Shown here piece after piece: positions 17,778 through 25,862 of a stretch of DNA of 64,000 nt (position 1 is the stretch's first letter; each line of letters begins with the position of its first letter). The DNA comes from an uncultured bacterium (GTDB lineage Bacteria > Cloacimonadota > Cloacimonadia > Cloacimonadales > Cloacimonadaceae). The notes beneath the pieces are model-generated. The model was not told where the DNA came from. It made no database searches and saw nothing but the letters and a program-made list of their open reading frames with translations. Position numbers and translations under genes: made by a program. The stretch is from the NCBI GenBank assembly GCA_938009275.1, contig CALLHY010000002.1:1-64000 (forward strand), given 5' to 3'.

Positions 17778-17791
17778 CGCTGCAAGCAGCG
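17778..17791 (-). terminator. Weak hairpin after the OmpA-domain gene
   Basis: CGCTGC at 17778-17783 pairs with GCAGCG at 17786-17791. On the minus strand it is followed by a T-rich but interrupted run. It could act as a weak terminator. Confidence 0.35.
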
Positions 17792-17813
17792 CCCCTGCTA
17801 ATTCTGCTAATAT

Positions 17814-18989
17814 TTATTCCCTTGGCACAAAGCGGAATTCTACCCTGCGGCTAAGCTGCTTATCCAGGGTATTCTTGTTTGCCGTGTCGAATTCTCCTTT
17901 GCCAGCTATTATTATCTTTTCAGGAGGGAATTTCAAGGTCTCCAGCATATAGCGAACCACAGCCGAACTGCGGGCAAGCGAAAGTTCCCAATTGGAGGCA
18001 TAGGTCTTTTTTAGCTTAGAGCCAATGGGTGTGTCATCACAAAAACCGGTTATCAGAATGTCATAATCGTCAGTTTGGGGAACGCTTCGGGCAAATTCAC
18101 CCAAAATGCGAATAGCCTCCTGGTCCAAAACCACGCTTCCAGAAGCGAAATAGATTCTATCCTGATAGGTTTTGCCAAAGGGTAATTGCTTCATTTCGTC
18201 GAAGCGTTTCTGCAAATCATCCTTTTCCATAATCTTCTGCTGAAGCAGTTCACGGAAGGCATTTATGTAAGCAAGCAACTGAGTATATTGCATTTGTGCA
18301 GCCTGTGCGGAAGCAAAGTCCTCGTTACGAGCTTGGATGCCCTTTGCCACTTCGCTCAGCTTGGCGCTGTTCGAGCCAAGATATTTCATATAGTCTTCAG
18401 CAGCCCTTTGGAAGCCTGCAAAGGCATCTGAGTCCATTCCATTGGCAACGATTGCTGCTGCCATAGTCTTATAATTACGTATTAATGCTTCCAAAATGCT
18501 TGCCGGTAATTCAGGATTTGCGTCATTCTGAACTTGGCCAAGCAAAAGCTCAGCGGAGCGGTTTATCCTATTGTAATACTCCGCGATTTTGCCTTCTATC
18601 AGCCCAATCCGCTCTTCCATTTGTTCCAGATTCATGGAAGCTTTAGCGAGTTCCCTACGGTTATAGTCTAATTGCTCCTGCAATTTGGCTATTAGCATGT
18701 CATCACTTCTGCCTTCGTAGATTTTCAGTTTACGAAGCATGTCTATCTGATTACTTAGCTCGCGGTTGCTTTCCATACTGCTCAGCCGCTGCATATCCAT
18801 TATCATGCTCATAATTTCCACTTGAAGTTTGTAGATATCTACGGTAAGCAGTAGCTCTTCTTTCATACTAATGTACACTTGCTCTCGGGTGGGGGCTTCG
18901 GCTTTGTTAGTAGCAAGGGTTTGTGCAGCAATAATATGCGGTAATGCCGCAATGGTAAGGATAATAACCAAAATGTAATACGCTTTCAC
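17814..18989 (-). CDS. Exported coiled-coil protein with C-terminal OmpA/MotB peptidoglycan-binding domain
   Basis: The signal sequence (KAYYILVIILTIAALPHIIAAQ) is followed by about 240 residues of predicted coiled coil, rich in Glu, Leu, Met and Gln. The C-terminal ~115 residues are an OmpA-like domain: IYFASGSVVLDQEAIRILGEFA, ITGFCDDTPIG and NWELSLARSSAVVRYML. Such domains bind peptidoglycan and tie envelope structures to the wall. The start is a GTG with GGAG 5 nt upstream. It stands alone; a repeat-rich gap lies behind it. Confidence 0.83.
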   Translation of the reverse strand: MKAYYILVIILTIAALPHIIAAQTLATNKAEAPTREQVYISMKEELLLTVDIYKLQVEIMSMIMDMQRLSSMESNRELSNQIDMLRKLKIYEGRSDDMLIAKLQEQLDYNRRELAKASMNLEQMEERIGLIEGKIAEYYNRINRSAELLLGQVQNDANPELPASILEALIRNYKTMAAAIVANGMDSDAFAGFQRAAEDYMKYLGSNSAKLSEVAKGIQARNEDFASAQAAQMQYTQLLAYINAFRELLQQKIMEKDDLQKRFDEMKQLPFGKTYQDRIYFASGSVVLDQEAIRILGEFARSVPQTDDYDILITGFCDDTPIGSKLKKTYASNWELSLARSSAVVRYMLETLKFPPEKIIIAGKGEFDTANKNTLDKQLSRRVEFRFVPRE

Positions 18990-19213
18990 TTTCGCTCCTC
19001 TGGTGTTTGATGATTTCTAATGAATAATTTATTCTGGATTTAGCTAAGGGCAAGCAATAATCAGTATGGCTGTGGATGATAGTCCTCTCCAGGCTCTGCA
19101 TTTGGATGTCGGTTATGACTACTATTGGCCATCCCTCATAGATTCATCAGAAAACCCAATCAATACTCCAACCGGATTTCCAGAATTATTTCTTCAGCTA
19201 TTAAATGGCAATT

Positions 19214-19277
19214 TACCTGAAGTTTTTTCGGAAGTTTTCCTGAAGTTTCCTGAAGATTTCCTGAAGATTATCTGAAA
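19214..19277. repeat. Degenerate direct repeats of CCTGAAGTTT
   Basis: Five to six copies of a CCTGAAGTTT/CTGAAGATT unit at irregular 11-16 nt spacing. They resemble the TTTGAAG repeats at 22340-22560 on the other side of the SEC-C gene. Confidence 0.55.
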
Positions 19278-19330
19278 ATACTTCTTTCTCCCCCTTCTCT
19301 CTTACTCATGAGTGTCTATCACATCTCGAT

Positions 19331-19375
19331 CCCCCCTTAATCAAGCGTTAACTATTAACGCTTGATTAAGGGAGG
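19331..19375. repeat. Long palindrome, copy 1
   Basis: Arms containing CCCTTAATCAAGCGTTAA and its inverse flank a 3-nt loop (CTA) centred at 19353; the outer C/G run has one mismatch. A further half-site TTAACGCTTGAT follows at 19378. The same palindrome recurs at 36770-36818. Confidence 0.85.
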
Positions 19376-19425
19376 ATTAACGCTTGATGGACACTGAGGA
19401 GCAAGGAAGATACTATGCGAGAAGG

Positions 19426-19480
19426 TTTTATGTGATTTATGTGATTTATGTGTGATTTATGTGTGATTTATGGATTTATG
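19426..19480. repeat. Tandem repeat of GTGATTTAT
   Basis: About five head-to-tail copies of a 9-11 nt unit (TTATGTGA/TTATGTGTGA), ending in GGATTTATG. It is followed directly by two GTCAGAAG(T/C)CAC copies. It is not within a gene. Confidence 0.7.
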
Positions 19481-19749
19481 TCAGAAGTCACGTCAGAAGC
19501 CACATTAGACGCCATAATCTCTTCAAATGGCTGGGTCAGTTCCATCTTCTCTCATCAATACTATCTGGCTGCCTGATCCCACCATCTGCTCCAGCGTTGC
19601 CTAGCCTTTGCGATTCTTGTTTTGCTTGGTCATCTTGATCTCCTTCTCGGTTGCCCGACTGTTGTTTTATGGGTGCTACAAAGCACCCCTCGCACAGGTG
19701 GTCAAGTCCTTTCCGCTCAATATGATAAGAAAGATGAGAGATTCTTTAA

Positions 19750-19780
19750 TTGACATAATTTGATGCGAAATCAATATGCA
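19750..19780 (+). promoter_or_regulatory. Possible promoter of the SEC-C gene
   Basis: TTGACA at 19750-19755 and TATGCA about 19 bp downstream, in an AT-rich stretch 117 bp before the start codon. The -10 box is poor. Confidence 0.3.
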
Positions 19781-19896
19781 TTGTAGGTACAAAGAGTTGT
19801 TCCCTTTGGAGATATAGAAGGATTAAGCATGATAATCAGAGTTGAGAATATTACAATAAGTGCGATAAATTCAGGCGGTAACTATGGAGATTACTA

Positions 19897-22143
19897 ATGG
19901 ATAGAAATGATCTGTATTGCGAGTTGAAGGAATTAGTGTCCTCTCCTTCTTACATATATGCTTTATGCATGATGATAGTGAATGATTCAAACACAAATTT
20001 ACTCAAGTTAGAAGAATCAGATCCTAATAAACGGTTGCTATCTTCAGAGATTAGCCGAATAGTAAGTCTATATGCCTCTGGTAGTAAGGATGAATCGTAT
20101 CCCAATGATGCTATACAAATAAAAAACCAGGTTGATCAAACGAGGCATTTGATGCATAGCATCCAATCAACCTACCAGAATCATGGCTTTCCTACACAAA
20201 GGGGACAGGATCAGTACGATCAAACTGAGATTGAAGAGATATTTCTAACTGAACGGGCAAGATTAAATCAAGAGGTTATGAACTATAGCGGTGAGGGCAT
20301 ATTTGACTTTCAATACATTGAATTCTTAGAAATAAGGTATGCGGCAGATTATGATTACCTGCGACAAAAATACTCCTATAATGTGCATGAGATAAAGCTG
20401 GGACTAGAAGCTATCGGGACTCTAATGAAAGATAGGATGAGTTCAGTTAACTTAAACTTCTATAGAGATATGGAAAAGAGTCCGGAGTTATTGAATGAGT
20501 TATCCGAGCACGACTCTTATCATACAGAGATGATGGAATTTGCTTTATTCCTTTTTCAATTTCTAAACCAAGATATCAGCGAATACGATCCAGAGACATC
20601 ACTTACAACTGTTTGTTGCAATGCCATAAATGCACTTACTATAACACCTGACGATTTGATGGAGTTGCCTCATGGTAGAGAGATCATTGAAATGTTCACT
20701 TATCAAAGAGATGAATCTGGTAAGGAAACAGGGGTAGAAGAACTATACCTAAATTATAAAGCTAATCCAGTAATCAAGCTCAATAATGGGAGCTATTTCG
20801 TACCTGTTCTGATAGATTTGTATCAAGCAGCATACAATCGACCTTTTCACTTGATGATGAACGATAAAGAGTATGCGAACGTTGCTGCGAAAAATAGGGG
20901 ATTAACCGCCGAGAACATAGTCTACTCTCTGTTAACGAAAGTGTTTGGAGTCAGTAACACGTATAGATCAGTGAACTTGCTTTGTGGCAGAAACACTGTA
21001 TCAGAAATCGATGTTTTGTGTGTTTGTGGTAACTACGCATTAATAGTACAGGTTAAATCAAAACAACTGACCATGACTGCGAAAACAGGCGACAATGAAA
21101 GATTTGCAAAAGATTTTAAACTCGCTTTTCAAGATGCTTATGATCAAGGATTAAAGTGTAGAAGTGCACTGTTAAACAAAGACGTGAATTTAATACACAG
21201 CATTAATGGTCGGGCTATCAATATCGAGCATCTTAAAGAAGCCTACATTCTTTGTGTATCGACAGATAACATTGCAGCAATATCATTCTTGGTCGGCGCT
21301 AACATCTCTAAAACGCCTTCAGACCAGTATCCAGTCGCATTGTCGGTTTTCGAACTTGATATCTTCACACACTATTTGCATAAGCCGGAGTTGTTTCTGT
21401 ACTATATGAGGCAACGCACTAGCATTGGTAACCGACTAATTGCAATAAACGAGATTAGTTGTTTAGCGCACCATCTAATAAAGAAATTATGGATACCTAA
21501 TAAACATGCTTTCATTGATATAGATCAGACTTGCGCTTCATATGTAGATAAAGACTATTACTCCTTCAAATACTCAATTCCACTTGAGAACGCAGCAGAT
21601 GCTTTCAACACTCGTTGGCAAAACAAGGATTTCGATGCTATTTGCAATGCTGTTGGCTCTTTCAATGCTCCCCAACGAATGGATATACTTTTCTCGTTAT
21701 TAGACTTCAACAGCAGATCAATCGAATCTATGTTAGAGATGTTTTCAACCTGCAGAAAAAAAACATTGTCTGATAATCAGATTCACACGGTTTCAGTGTG
21801 TCCTGGTAAAGAAGATGATAAAGAAGTAGGCATCTCATACATTGCTTCATCTGTTGATGAATACGATCGAGCATTCGATAGGCTTCAAATCATGTGTATG
21901 AAAAACCATTACAAGTACAAAACTGCTAAATGGATTGGCTTAGGATGCGTTGTTCAAAGTGGAAAATCAGTAGATTATGCTGTTCTAAATGAAACACCAT
22001 GGTCCTATGATCCGGATATAGAACAAGCGCTTCAAGCAGAAAAAAACTACAGTTCTGCTTGTAAGACAAAAACTGGCAGGAACGAGCCTTGCCCCTGTGG
22101 AAGTAATAGGAAGTTTAAAAAATGCTGTGGGAAATGTAGTTAA
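19897..22143 (+). CDS. Large protein with PD-(D/E)XK nuclease-like core and C-terminal SEC-C motif
   Basis: 748 residues; I do not recognise a named family for the full length. The central part (about 337-390) has the order AEN(Glu339)...SEID(Asp372)VLCVCGNYALIVQ(385)V-K387, which fits a NERD/PD-(D/E)XK nuclease core with a Q-x-K variant. The last 22 residues are a SEC-C zinc motif (C732-x-C734-x8-C743-C744) as in SecA tails and many defence-associated proteins. The N-terminal 330 residues are helical, with no motif I know. GGAG lies 8 nt before the ATG. The gene is more AT-rich than its neighbours, has no operon partner and sits between repeat blocks, all suggesting horizontal acquisition. 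A role in DNA degradation or defence is inference. Confidence 0.7.
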   Translation: MDRNDLYCELKELVSSPSYIYALCMMIVNDSNTNLLKLEESDPNKRLLSSEISRIVSLYASGSKDESYPNDAIQIKNQVDQTRHLMHSIQSTYQNHGFPTQRGQDQYDQTEIEEIFLTERARLNQEVMNYSGEGIFDFQYIEFLEIRYAADYDYLRQKYSYNVHEIKLGLEAIGTLMKDRMSSVNLNFYRDMEKSPELLNELSEHDSYHTEMMEFALFLFQFLNQDISEYDPETSLTTVCCNAINALTITPDDLMELPHGREIIEMFTYQRDESGKETGVEELYLNYKANPVIKLNNGSYFVPVLIDLYQAAYNRPFHLMMNDKEYANVAAKNRGLTAENIVYSLLTKVFGVSNTYRSVNLLCGRNTVSEIDVLCVCGNYALIVQVKSKQLTMTAKTGDNERFAKDFKLAFQDAYDQGLKCRSALLNKDVNLIHSINGRAINIEHLKEAYILCVSTDNIAAISFLVGANISKTPSDQYPVALSVFELDIFTHYLHKPELFLYYMRQRTSIGNRLIAINEISCLAHHLIKKLWIPNKHAFIDIDQTCASYVDKDYYSFKYSIPLENAADAFNTRWQNKDFDAICNAVGSFNAPQRMDILFSLLDFNSRSIESMLEMFSTCRKKTLSDNQIHTVSVCPGKEDDKEVGISYIASSVDEYDRAFDRLQIMCMKNHYKYKTAKWIGLGCVVQSGKSVDYAVLNETPWSYDPDIEQALQAEKNYSSACKTKTGRNEPCPCGSNRKFKKCCGKCS

Positions 22144-22339
22144 TCTGCCCTTTGTCAAATCAATATAGTCTTGAGGTATATAGATGATGAGCTGAGCTTA
22201 TTCTGATCTTTGACGAAACTTCACAGATATGATTTGAAGTCATGTTGTCATCTTCATTAAGCCTACAGACCCTTGATAGAATGCCCTCCGATACGTGGGA
22301 ACGCCGCCTGGTGATTCACACGTTTTTATTGAGCTATGC

Positions 22340-22560
22340 GAAACTCATTTGAAGTTTCTGTGATAGAAGTTTGAAGAAATGGTGATGATGATTTGAAGAA
22401 AGTATGATAAAAGCTTGAAGTTTTCAGTGATCAGATTTGAAGAAACGGTGATGGTATTTGAAGAAATGGTGATAAAAACAACCAGCCCCAAATACTCATG
22501 TTATCACCGGATTTCCCCGATTTGAAGTTTTGGTGATTGGATTTGAAGTTTTCAGTGAGG
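22340..22560. repeat. Degenerate repeat array with core ATTTGAAG
   Basis: About eight imperfect copies of a ~20-nt unit, TTTGAAG(A/T)AA-like then a GGTGAT/CAGTGA-like end, at roughly 22347, 22369, 22390, 22415, 22435, 22456, 22520 and 22540, broken once by unrelated sequence at 22475-22518. Copies alternate between a GAAGAAATGG and a GAAGTTTT version. The stretch 22144-22340 shows nothing recognisable. Confidence 0.6.
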
Positions 22561-22612
22561 GTTTATATCAGGCTGGTTTTAAAAAATGGGGGAATGCCTG
22601 GAAAATTTGGGC

Positions 22613-22641
22613 TTGACAAAACCAGTACCGTTGCATAAATT
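22613..22641 (+). promoter_or_regulatory. Promoter candidate for the DUF134-Mrp operon
   Basis: TTGACA (22613-22618), 17 bp, TAAATT (22636-22641), 54 bp before the DUF134 start codon. Confidence 0.55.
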
Positions 22642-22694
22642 GAACATAAGTTCATTTGAGCAGGATGTCAGTGCTTTACAGATTAGGAGTAAAG

Positions 22695-23141
22695 ATGCCC
22701 AGATTAAAGTCACCCAGAACCCTACAAGAGCTGCCCATAGTAAAGGGATTTCGTCCTCTGTGGATGCGTCCCAATTACAAAAGTGCCATAACCTTGCATC
22801 TGGAAGAATATGAGGCTATCAGATTGATGGATTATGAAGCCTTAACTCACGAGCAGGCAGCCGAAATGATGAATGTTTCGCGCCCCACCGTAACCCGTAT
22901 ATACGAAAGCGCACGCAAGAAACTGGCAACGGCATTAGTGGAAGGGCGTAGCTTCCTGATAGAGGGCGGGGATATCCAGCTTGCGGGAAAGCATTATTTC
23001 TGCGAAGATTGTCAGGCTAAGTTCGTGCTTACCTACGAGTCTTCTCCCCTTGGAAACTGTCCTGACTGCGGTTCGAAAAGGTTAGTATGCCTAAGCGAAT
23101 GCTTCATTCGAGGTTGCCGCCGCTGTTCCCGCTGCCGGTAA
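22695..23141 (+). CDS. DUF134 DNA-binding protein with zinc ribbon
   Basis: 148 residues from the ATG at 22695, which has AGGAG 5 nt upstream; an in-frame ATG at 22656 is less likely. The first half is the DUF134 helix-turn-helix (LEEYEAIRLMDYEALTHEQAAEMMNVSRPTVTRIYESARKKLATAL). The second half has many cysteines (CEDC, CPDC, then CLSEC...GCRRCSRC), a probable zinc ribbon or Fe-S site. DUF134 genes commonly precede NifX-like and MinD-like genes in anaerobes, as here, so it is probably the cluster's regulator. Confidence 0.88.
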   Translation: MPRLKSPRTLQELPIVKGFRPLWMRPNYKSAITLHLEEYEAIRLMDYEALTHEQAAEMMNVSRPTVTRIYESARKKLATALVEGRSFLIEGGDIQLAGKHYFCEDCQAKFVLTYESSPLGNCPDCGSKRLVCLSECFIRGCRRCSRCR

Positions 23142-23183
23142 CTAACAATAGTAACGAACACAAAAAAAGATAGAGGATTAAAA

Positions 23184-23516
23184 ATGAAAATCGCACTCCC
23201 ACTAAGCAACAACGAGCTTAGCTCACACTTCGGTCACTGCGAAGCCTTTGCCGTTTTCACGATTGAAGACGGTAAAATTGTAAAAGAAGAAACCATAGAT
23301 CCGCCGGTGCACGAGCCAGGTTCGCACCCCAAGTTTTTGCATGATCTCGGTTGCACGGTTGTAATCGCCGGAGGCATGGGCATCAAAGCCCAAGACCTAT
23401 TCTGTGCCAACAGCATCCAAGTAGTTATTGGAGTTCCCAATCTACCCCTTAAAGAACTGGTTGAAAGCTATCTGCAAGGCAAGCTGGAGTCTGGCGTTAA
23501 TCGCTGCGATCACTAA
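23184..23516 (+). CDS. Dinitrogenase iron-molybdenum cofactor-like (NifX/NifB C-terminal) protein
   Basis: A 110-residue single-domain protein of the Nitro_FeMo-Co family: MKIALPLSNNELSSHFGHCEAFAVF at the start and a VVIAGGMGIKAQDLF motif in the middle. The family binds Fe-Mo or Fe-S cofactors, but in organisms without nitrogenase these small proteins have no settled role. No nif structural gene is in the window. AGAGGA precedes the ATG, and the next gene starts 1 nt after the stop. Confidence 0.88.
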   Translation: MKIALPLSNNELSSHFGHCEAFAVFTIEDGKIVKEETIDPPVHEPGSHPKFLHDLGCTVVIAGGMGIKAQDLFCANSIQVVIGVPNLPLKELVESYLQGKLESGVNRCDH

Positions 23517-23517
23517 A

Positions 23518-24369
23518 ATGAGAATTGCCATAGCCAGCGGAAAGGGCGGCACCGGTAAAACCACGCTAGCGGTTAATCTTGCCTTGTATGCCGCAGAATC
23601 ATTCCAGGTGATGCTAATGGATCTGGATGTGGAAGAGCCCAATAGCAGCGCATTCATAAAAGGGGAACAAATCACCGAACAGAGGATGTTCCGAACCGTA
23701 CCGCAATGGGATAGCCATTCCTGCACTCATTGCGGTAAATGCGTAACGGTATGCCAGTATAACGCCATCATAAAACTTGGCGAAAGAATTCTGGTATTAC
23801 CAGAGCTGTGTCATTCCTGCTACGCGTGTAGCGAGCTTTGCCCCTCCCAATCACTCCCTATGGGTGAAGTGCCTTTGGGCAACATGCGCAGCTTTGTATC
23901 CGGTGAACTAAACTTCATAGAAAGCAAGCTGGATATCGGTGTGGAAATGGCTGCTCCGCTTATCTCCCAAAGCATACAGCATGCAGACATGAACTACTCA
24001 TTTTGTGAGTATCAGTTTCTGGATTGTCCTCCCGGTACTTCATGCTCCATGATAACAGCCACCAAGACTGCTGATTTTGTGATCCTGATTACCGAGCCAA
24101 CTCCCTTTGGACTGCACGATCTAAGCCTGGCAGTGGATACCATGAGGCATCTTAATAAACCCTTTGGCGTGGTTGTGAACCGCATGGGAATAGGCAATAA
24201 CGATGTTTATGCCTATTGTGAAGCATTAAACATCCCGGTGCTTGCCTCCATTCCAAGTAAACGGCGCATAGCGGAGCTATATTCCCAAGGTAAGGTGCTG
24301 ATAGATGAAGTGCCGGAGGTGAAGACCGCTATGGATGCCATTTTTTGCTACTTAAGGGGCATACAATGA
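23518..24369 (+). CDS. MinD/ParA-like P-loop ATPase with inserted 2x[4Fe-4S] ferredoxin domain
   Basis: 283 residues from the ATG at 23518; the longer open frame begins inside the previous gene. A deviant Walker A, SGKGGTGKTT (residues 7-16), opens the protein. An inserted ferredoxin segment (CTHCGKCVTVCQYNAI and CHSCYACSELCPSQS) supplies eight Cys for two 4Fe-4S clusters. The Mrp/NBP35-like FLDCPPGTSCSM follows. Such proteins probably handle Fe-S or related cofactors using ATP. A close paralogue follows directly, sharing an ATGA overlap. Confidence 0.9.
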   Translation: MRIAIASGKGGTGKTTLAVNLALYAAESFQVMLMDLDVEEPNSSAFIKGEQITEQRMFRTVPQWDSHSCTHCGKCVTVCQYNAIIKLGERILVLPELCHSCYACSELCPSQSLPMGEVPLGNMRSFVSGELNFIESKLDIGVEMAAPLISQSIQHADMNYSFCEYQFLDCPPGTSCSMITATKTADFVILITEPTPFGLHDLSLAVDTMRHLNKPFGVVVNRMGIGNNDVYAYCEALNIPVLASIPSKRRIAELYSQGKVLIDEVPEVKTAMDAIFCYLRGIQ

Positions 24370-25241
24370 AAGAAATAGTGGTTATTTCTGGAAAAGGTGG
24401 AACGGGCAAAACCTCTGTCACCTGTGCTCTGGCTTTCATAGACCCAGTTAATCTGGTGCTTGCCGATTGTGATGTTGATGCCGCTGATGTTCATCTGATT
24501 ATGAAGCCTACAGCTAAGACCAGTGATGACTTCTACAGTGGGATTAAAGCGGTGATAGATAGCAAAAAGTGCATTTCCTGTGGTGCGTGTGCCAGGGTGT
24601 GCCGTTTCGATGCTATTAGCATCACTGGCTCAAGCTACGCAGTTAATCCCCTGGATTGTGAGGGCTGCGGTTATTGCTATCAAGTGTGCCCGGAACAAGC
24701 CATCGAACTCCCAATCCAAAAAGTGGGCAACTGCTACACTTCAGTAACCAGAATCGGCAGCCAGATGGTGCATGCCAAGCTAGGCATCGGGGCAGATAAC
24801 TCCGGCAAGCTGGTAGCAAAGGTGAAAAAAGATGCCAAGGCCATCGCTGAGCAAACCAACAAAAGCTTCATTCTGGTAGATGGCTCACCCGGCATAGGCT
24901 GCCCGGTTATCTCTTCCCTGTCGGGAGCAGATTATGCTCTGCTGGTTACCGAGCCTACTATATCAGGCTTAAGCGACTTACAAAGAGTGTTTCAGCTCAC
25001 CGCCAAGTTTAGAATCCCCACCGGTTGCATTATCAATAAGGCAGACCTGAACCCGGATGTAGCAAGGCAGATTATAGAATATTTGAATGTTTCCGGCATA
25101 AAACACATTGCCAATATCCCTTACGACGAAGACTTCAGTAAAGCCATCACACTGGGCAAAAGCCTGGTGGAATATAACCCCAACAAATGGCTGCCCCTGT
25201 TCCAAAACATCTGGCAGCTACTAAGCAAGGAGACACTATGA
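24366..25241 (+). CDS. Second MinD-like ATPase with ferredoxin insertion
   Basis: 291 residues from the ATG at 24366. It shares its plan with the preceding gene: SGKGGTGKTS at the start, CISCGACARVCRFDAI and CEGCGYCYQVCPEQAI for two 4Fe-4S clusters, and LVDGSPGIGCPVISSL as the switch region. The two paralogues probably form a heterodimer, since they occur as adjacent pairs in many anaerobes (family knowledge). The ATGA overlaps on both sides show tight coupling. Confidence 0.9.
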   Translation: MKEIVVISGKGGTGKTSVTCALAFIDPVNLVLADCDVDAADVHLIMKPTAKTSDDFYSGIKAVIDSKKCISCGACARVCRFDAISITGSSYAVNPLDCEGCGYCYQVCPEQAIELPIQKVGNCYTSVTRIGSQMVHAKLGIGADNSGKLVAKVKKDAKAIAEQTNKSFILVDGSPGIGCPVISSLSGADYALLVTEPTISGLSDLQRVFQLTAKFRIPTGCIINKADLNPDVARQIIEYLNVSGIKHIANIPYDEDFSKAITLGKSLVEYNPNKWLPLFQNIWQLLSKETL

Positions 25242-25579
25242 TTATTGCTTTCACTGCTACAGGCACCACATGGGATGCCGCTATAGACCCTCGTTTCGGG
25301 CGTACCGATTACATCCTTATCTTCGATGAAGAAAAGAATGAAATGAACGTAATAGACAATCGAGAGATTACCAATGTAGCCCACGGAGCCGGGCCACAAA
25401 CAGCACAAAAGATATATGAATACGCTCCTCAGGTGCTTATCACCGGCAATGGCCCCGGTGGCAATGCTGCTGCTATCTTAGCAGAGATGAACCTGAAGAT
25501 TTATGTGGGTGCGGGGGGTAAAACCGTCCGCGAAGCATACGACGCCTACAAAAACAACGAACTAAATACAGGAGTTTAA
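25238..25579 (+). CDS. NifX-like cofactor-binding protein, second copy
   Basis: 113 residues from the ATG at 25238, which overlaps the previous stop (ATGA); the open frame back to 25187 is spurious. It has family features: MIIAFTATGTTWDAAIDPRFGRTDYILIFD at the start and VLITGNGPGGNAAAIL in the middle. It differs clearly from the first copy at 23184, so the two may bind different partners. Confidence 0.87.
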   Translation: MIIAFTATGTTWDAAIDPRFGRTDYILIFDEEKNEMNVIDNREITNVAHGAGPQTAQKIYEYAPQVLITGNGPGGNAAAILAEMNLKIYVGAGGKTVREAYDAYKNNELNTGV

Positions 25580-25580
25580 C

Positions 25581-25862
25581 ATGCCAAATCATGATGGAAC
25601 CGGCCCCTTTGGGCATGGACGTCCCGGCAGAGGGCTTGGCCCTTGCGGACGGGGTGGTCGTGGCTGCTTTGGTGGTGGCCGTGGAATTAGACGTGGCTTT
25701 GCGCTTGGTCGCAGAGGATATTTTCGTAATAACGCTCAGGACTATAACCAGGCTCCTGACAATGATATTTATCCGTATAACAAAACAGAACTTGAAGCCC
25801 AGAAGCAGGAACTGGAAAAGCAACTGAACTGGCTAAACGAGCAATTGAATAAGGACGAATAA
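25581..25862 (+). CDS. DUF5320 Gly/Arg-rich small protein
   Basis: 93 residues. The N-terminus follows the DUF5320 pattern MPNHDGTGPFGHGRPGRGLGPCGRG, then a low-complexity Gly/Arg/Phe stretch and a C-terminal coiled-coil-like helix rich in Glu, Gln, Leu and Asn. This family travels with NifX-like and MinD-like genes; its function is not known. AGGAG precedes the ATG, and the stop shares one base with the Mrp start. Confidence 0.83.
   Translation: MPNHDGTGPFGHGRPGRGLGPCGRGGRGCFGGGRGIRRGFALGRRGYFRNNAQDYNQAPDNDIYPYNKTELEAQKQELEKQLNWLNEQLNKDE

Larger units (their letters stand above)
18990..19896. other. 907-bp gene-free, repeat-rich stretch
   Basis: I see no convincing gene. It holds a direct-repeat block (19214-19277), a long palindrome (19331-19375), a GTGATTTAT tandem block (19426-19480), a small inverted repeat (GGGTGCT/AGCACCC, 19671-19688) and a possible promoter (19750-19780). 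A minus-strand stretch near 19595-19650 has a good Shine-Dalgarno and ATG but stops after ten codons, so it may be a gene remnant. Confidence 0.6.

Noticed and set aside
19066..19275. A 69-codon plus-strand open frame after the OmpA-domain gene
   Set aside because: It runs through the CCTGAAGTTT repeat block, has no Shine-Dalgarno and no recognisable domain.
19595..19650. Minus-strand Shine-Dalgarno and ATG followed by MTKQNKNRKG
   Set aside because: It stops after ten codons. At best it is the start of a decayed gene; I cannot name the parent.
19671..19688. GGGTGCT/AGCACCC hairpin as a terminator
   Set aside because: No T-run follows on either strand and no gene ends nearby.
25187..25237. 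Longer N-terminus for the second NifX-like protein
   Set aside because: The extension overlaps the previous gene in another frame; the ATG at 25238 has the ATGA coupling and the family start.
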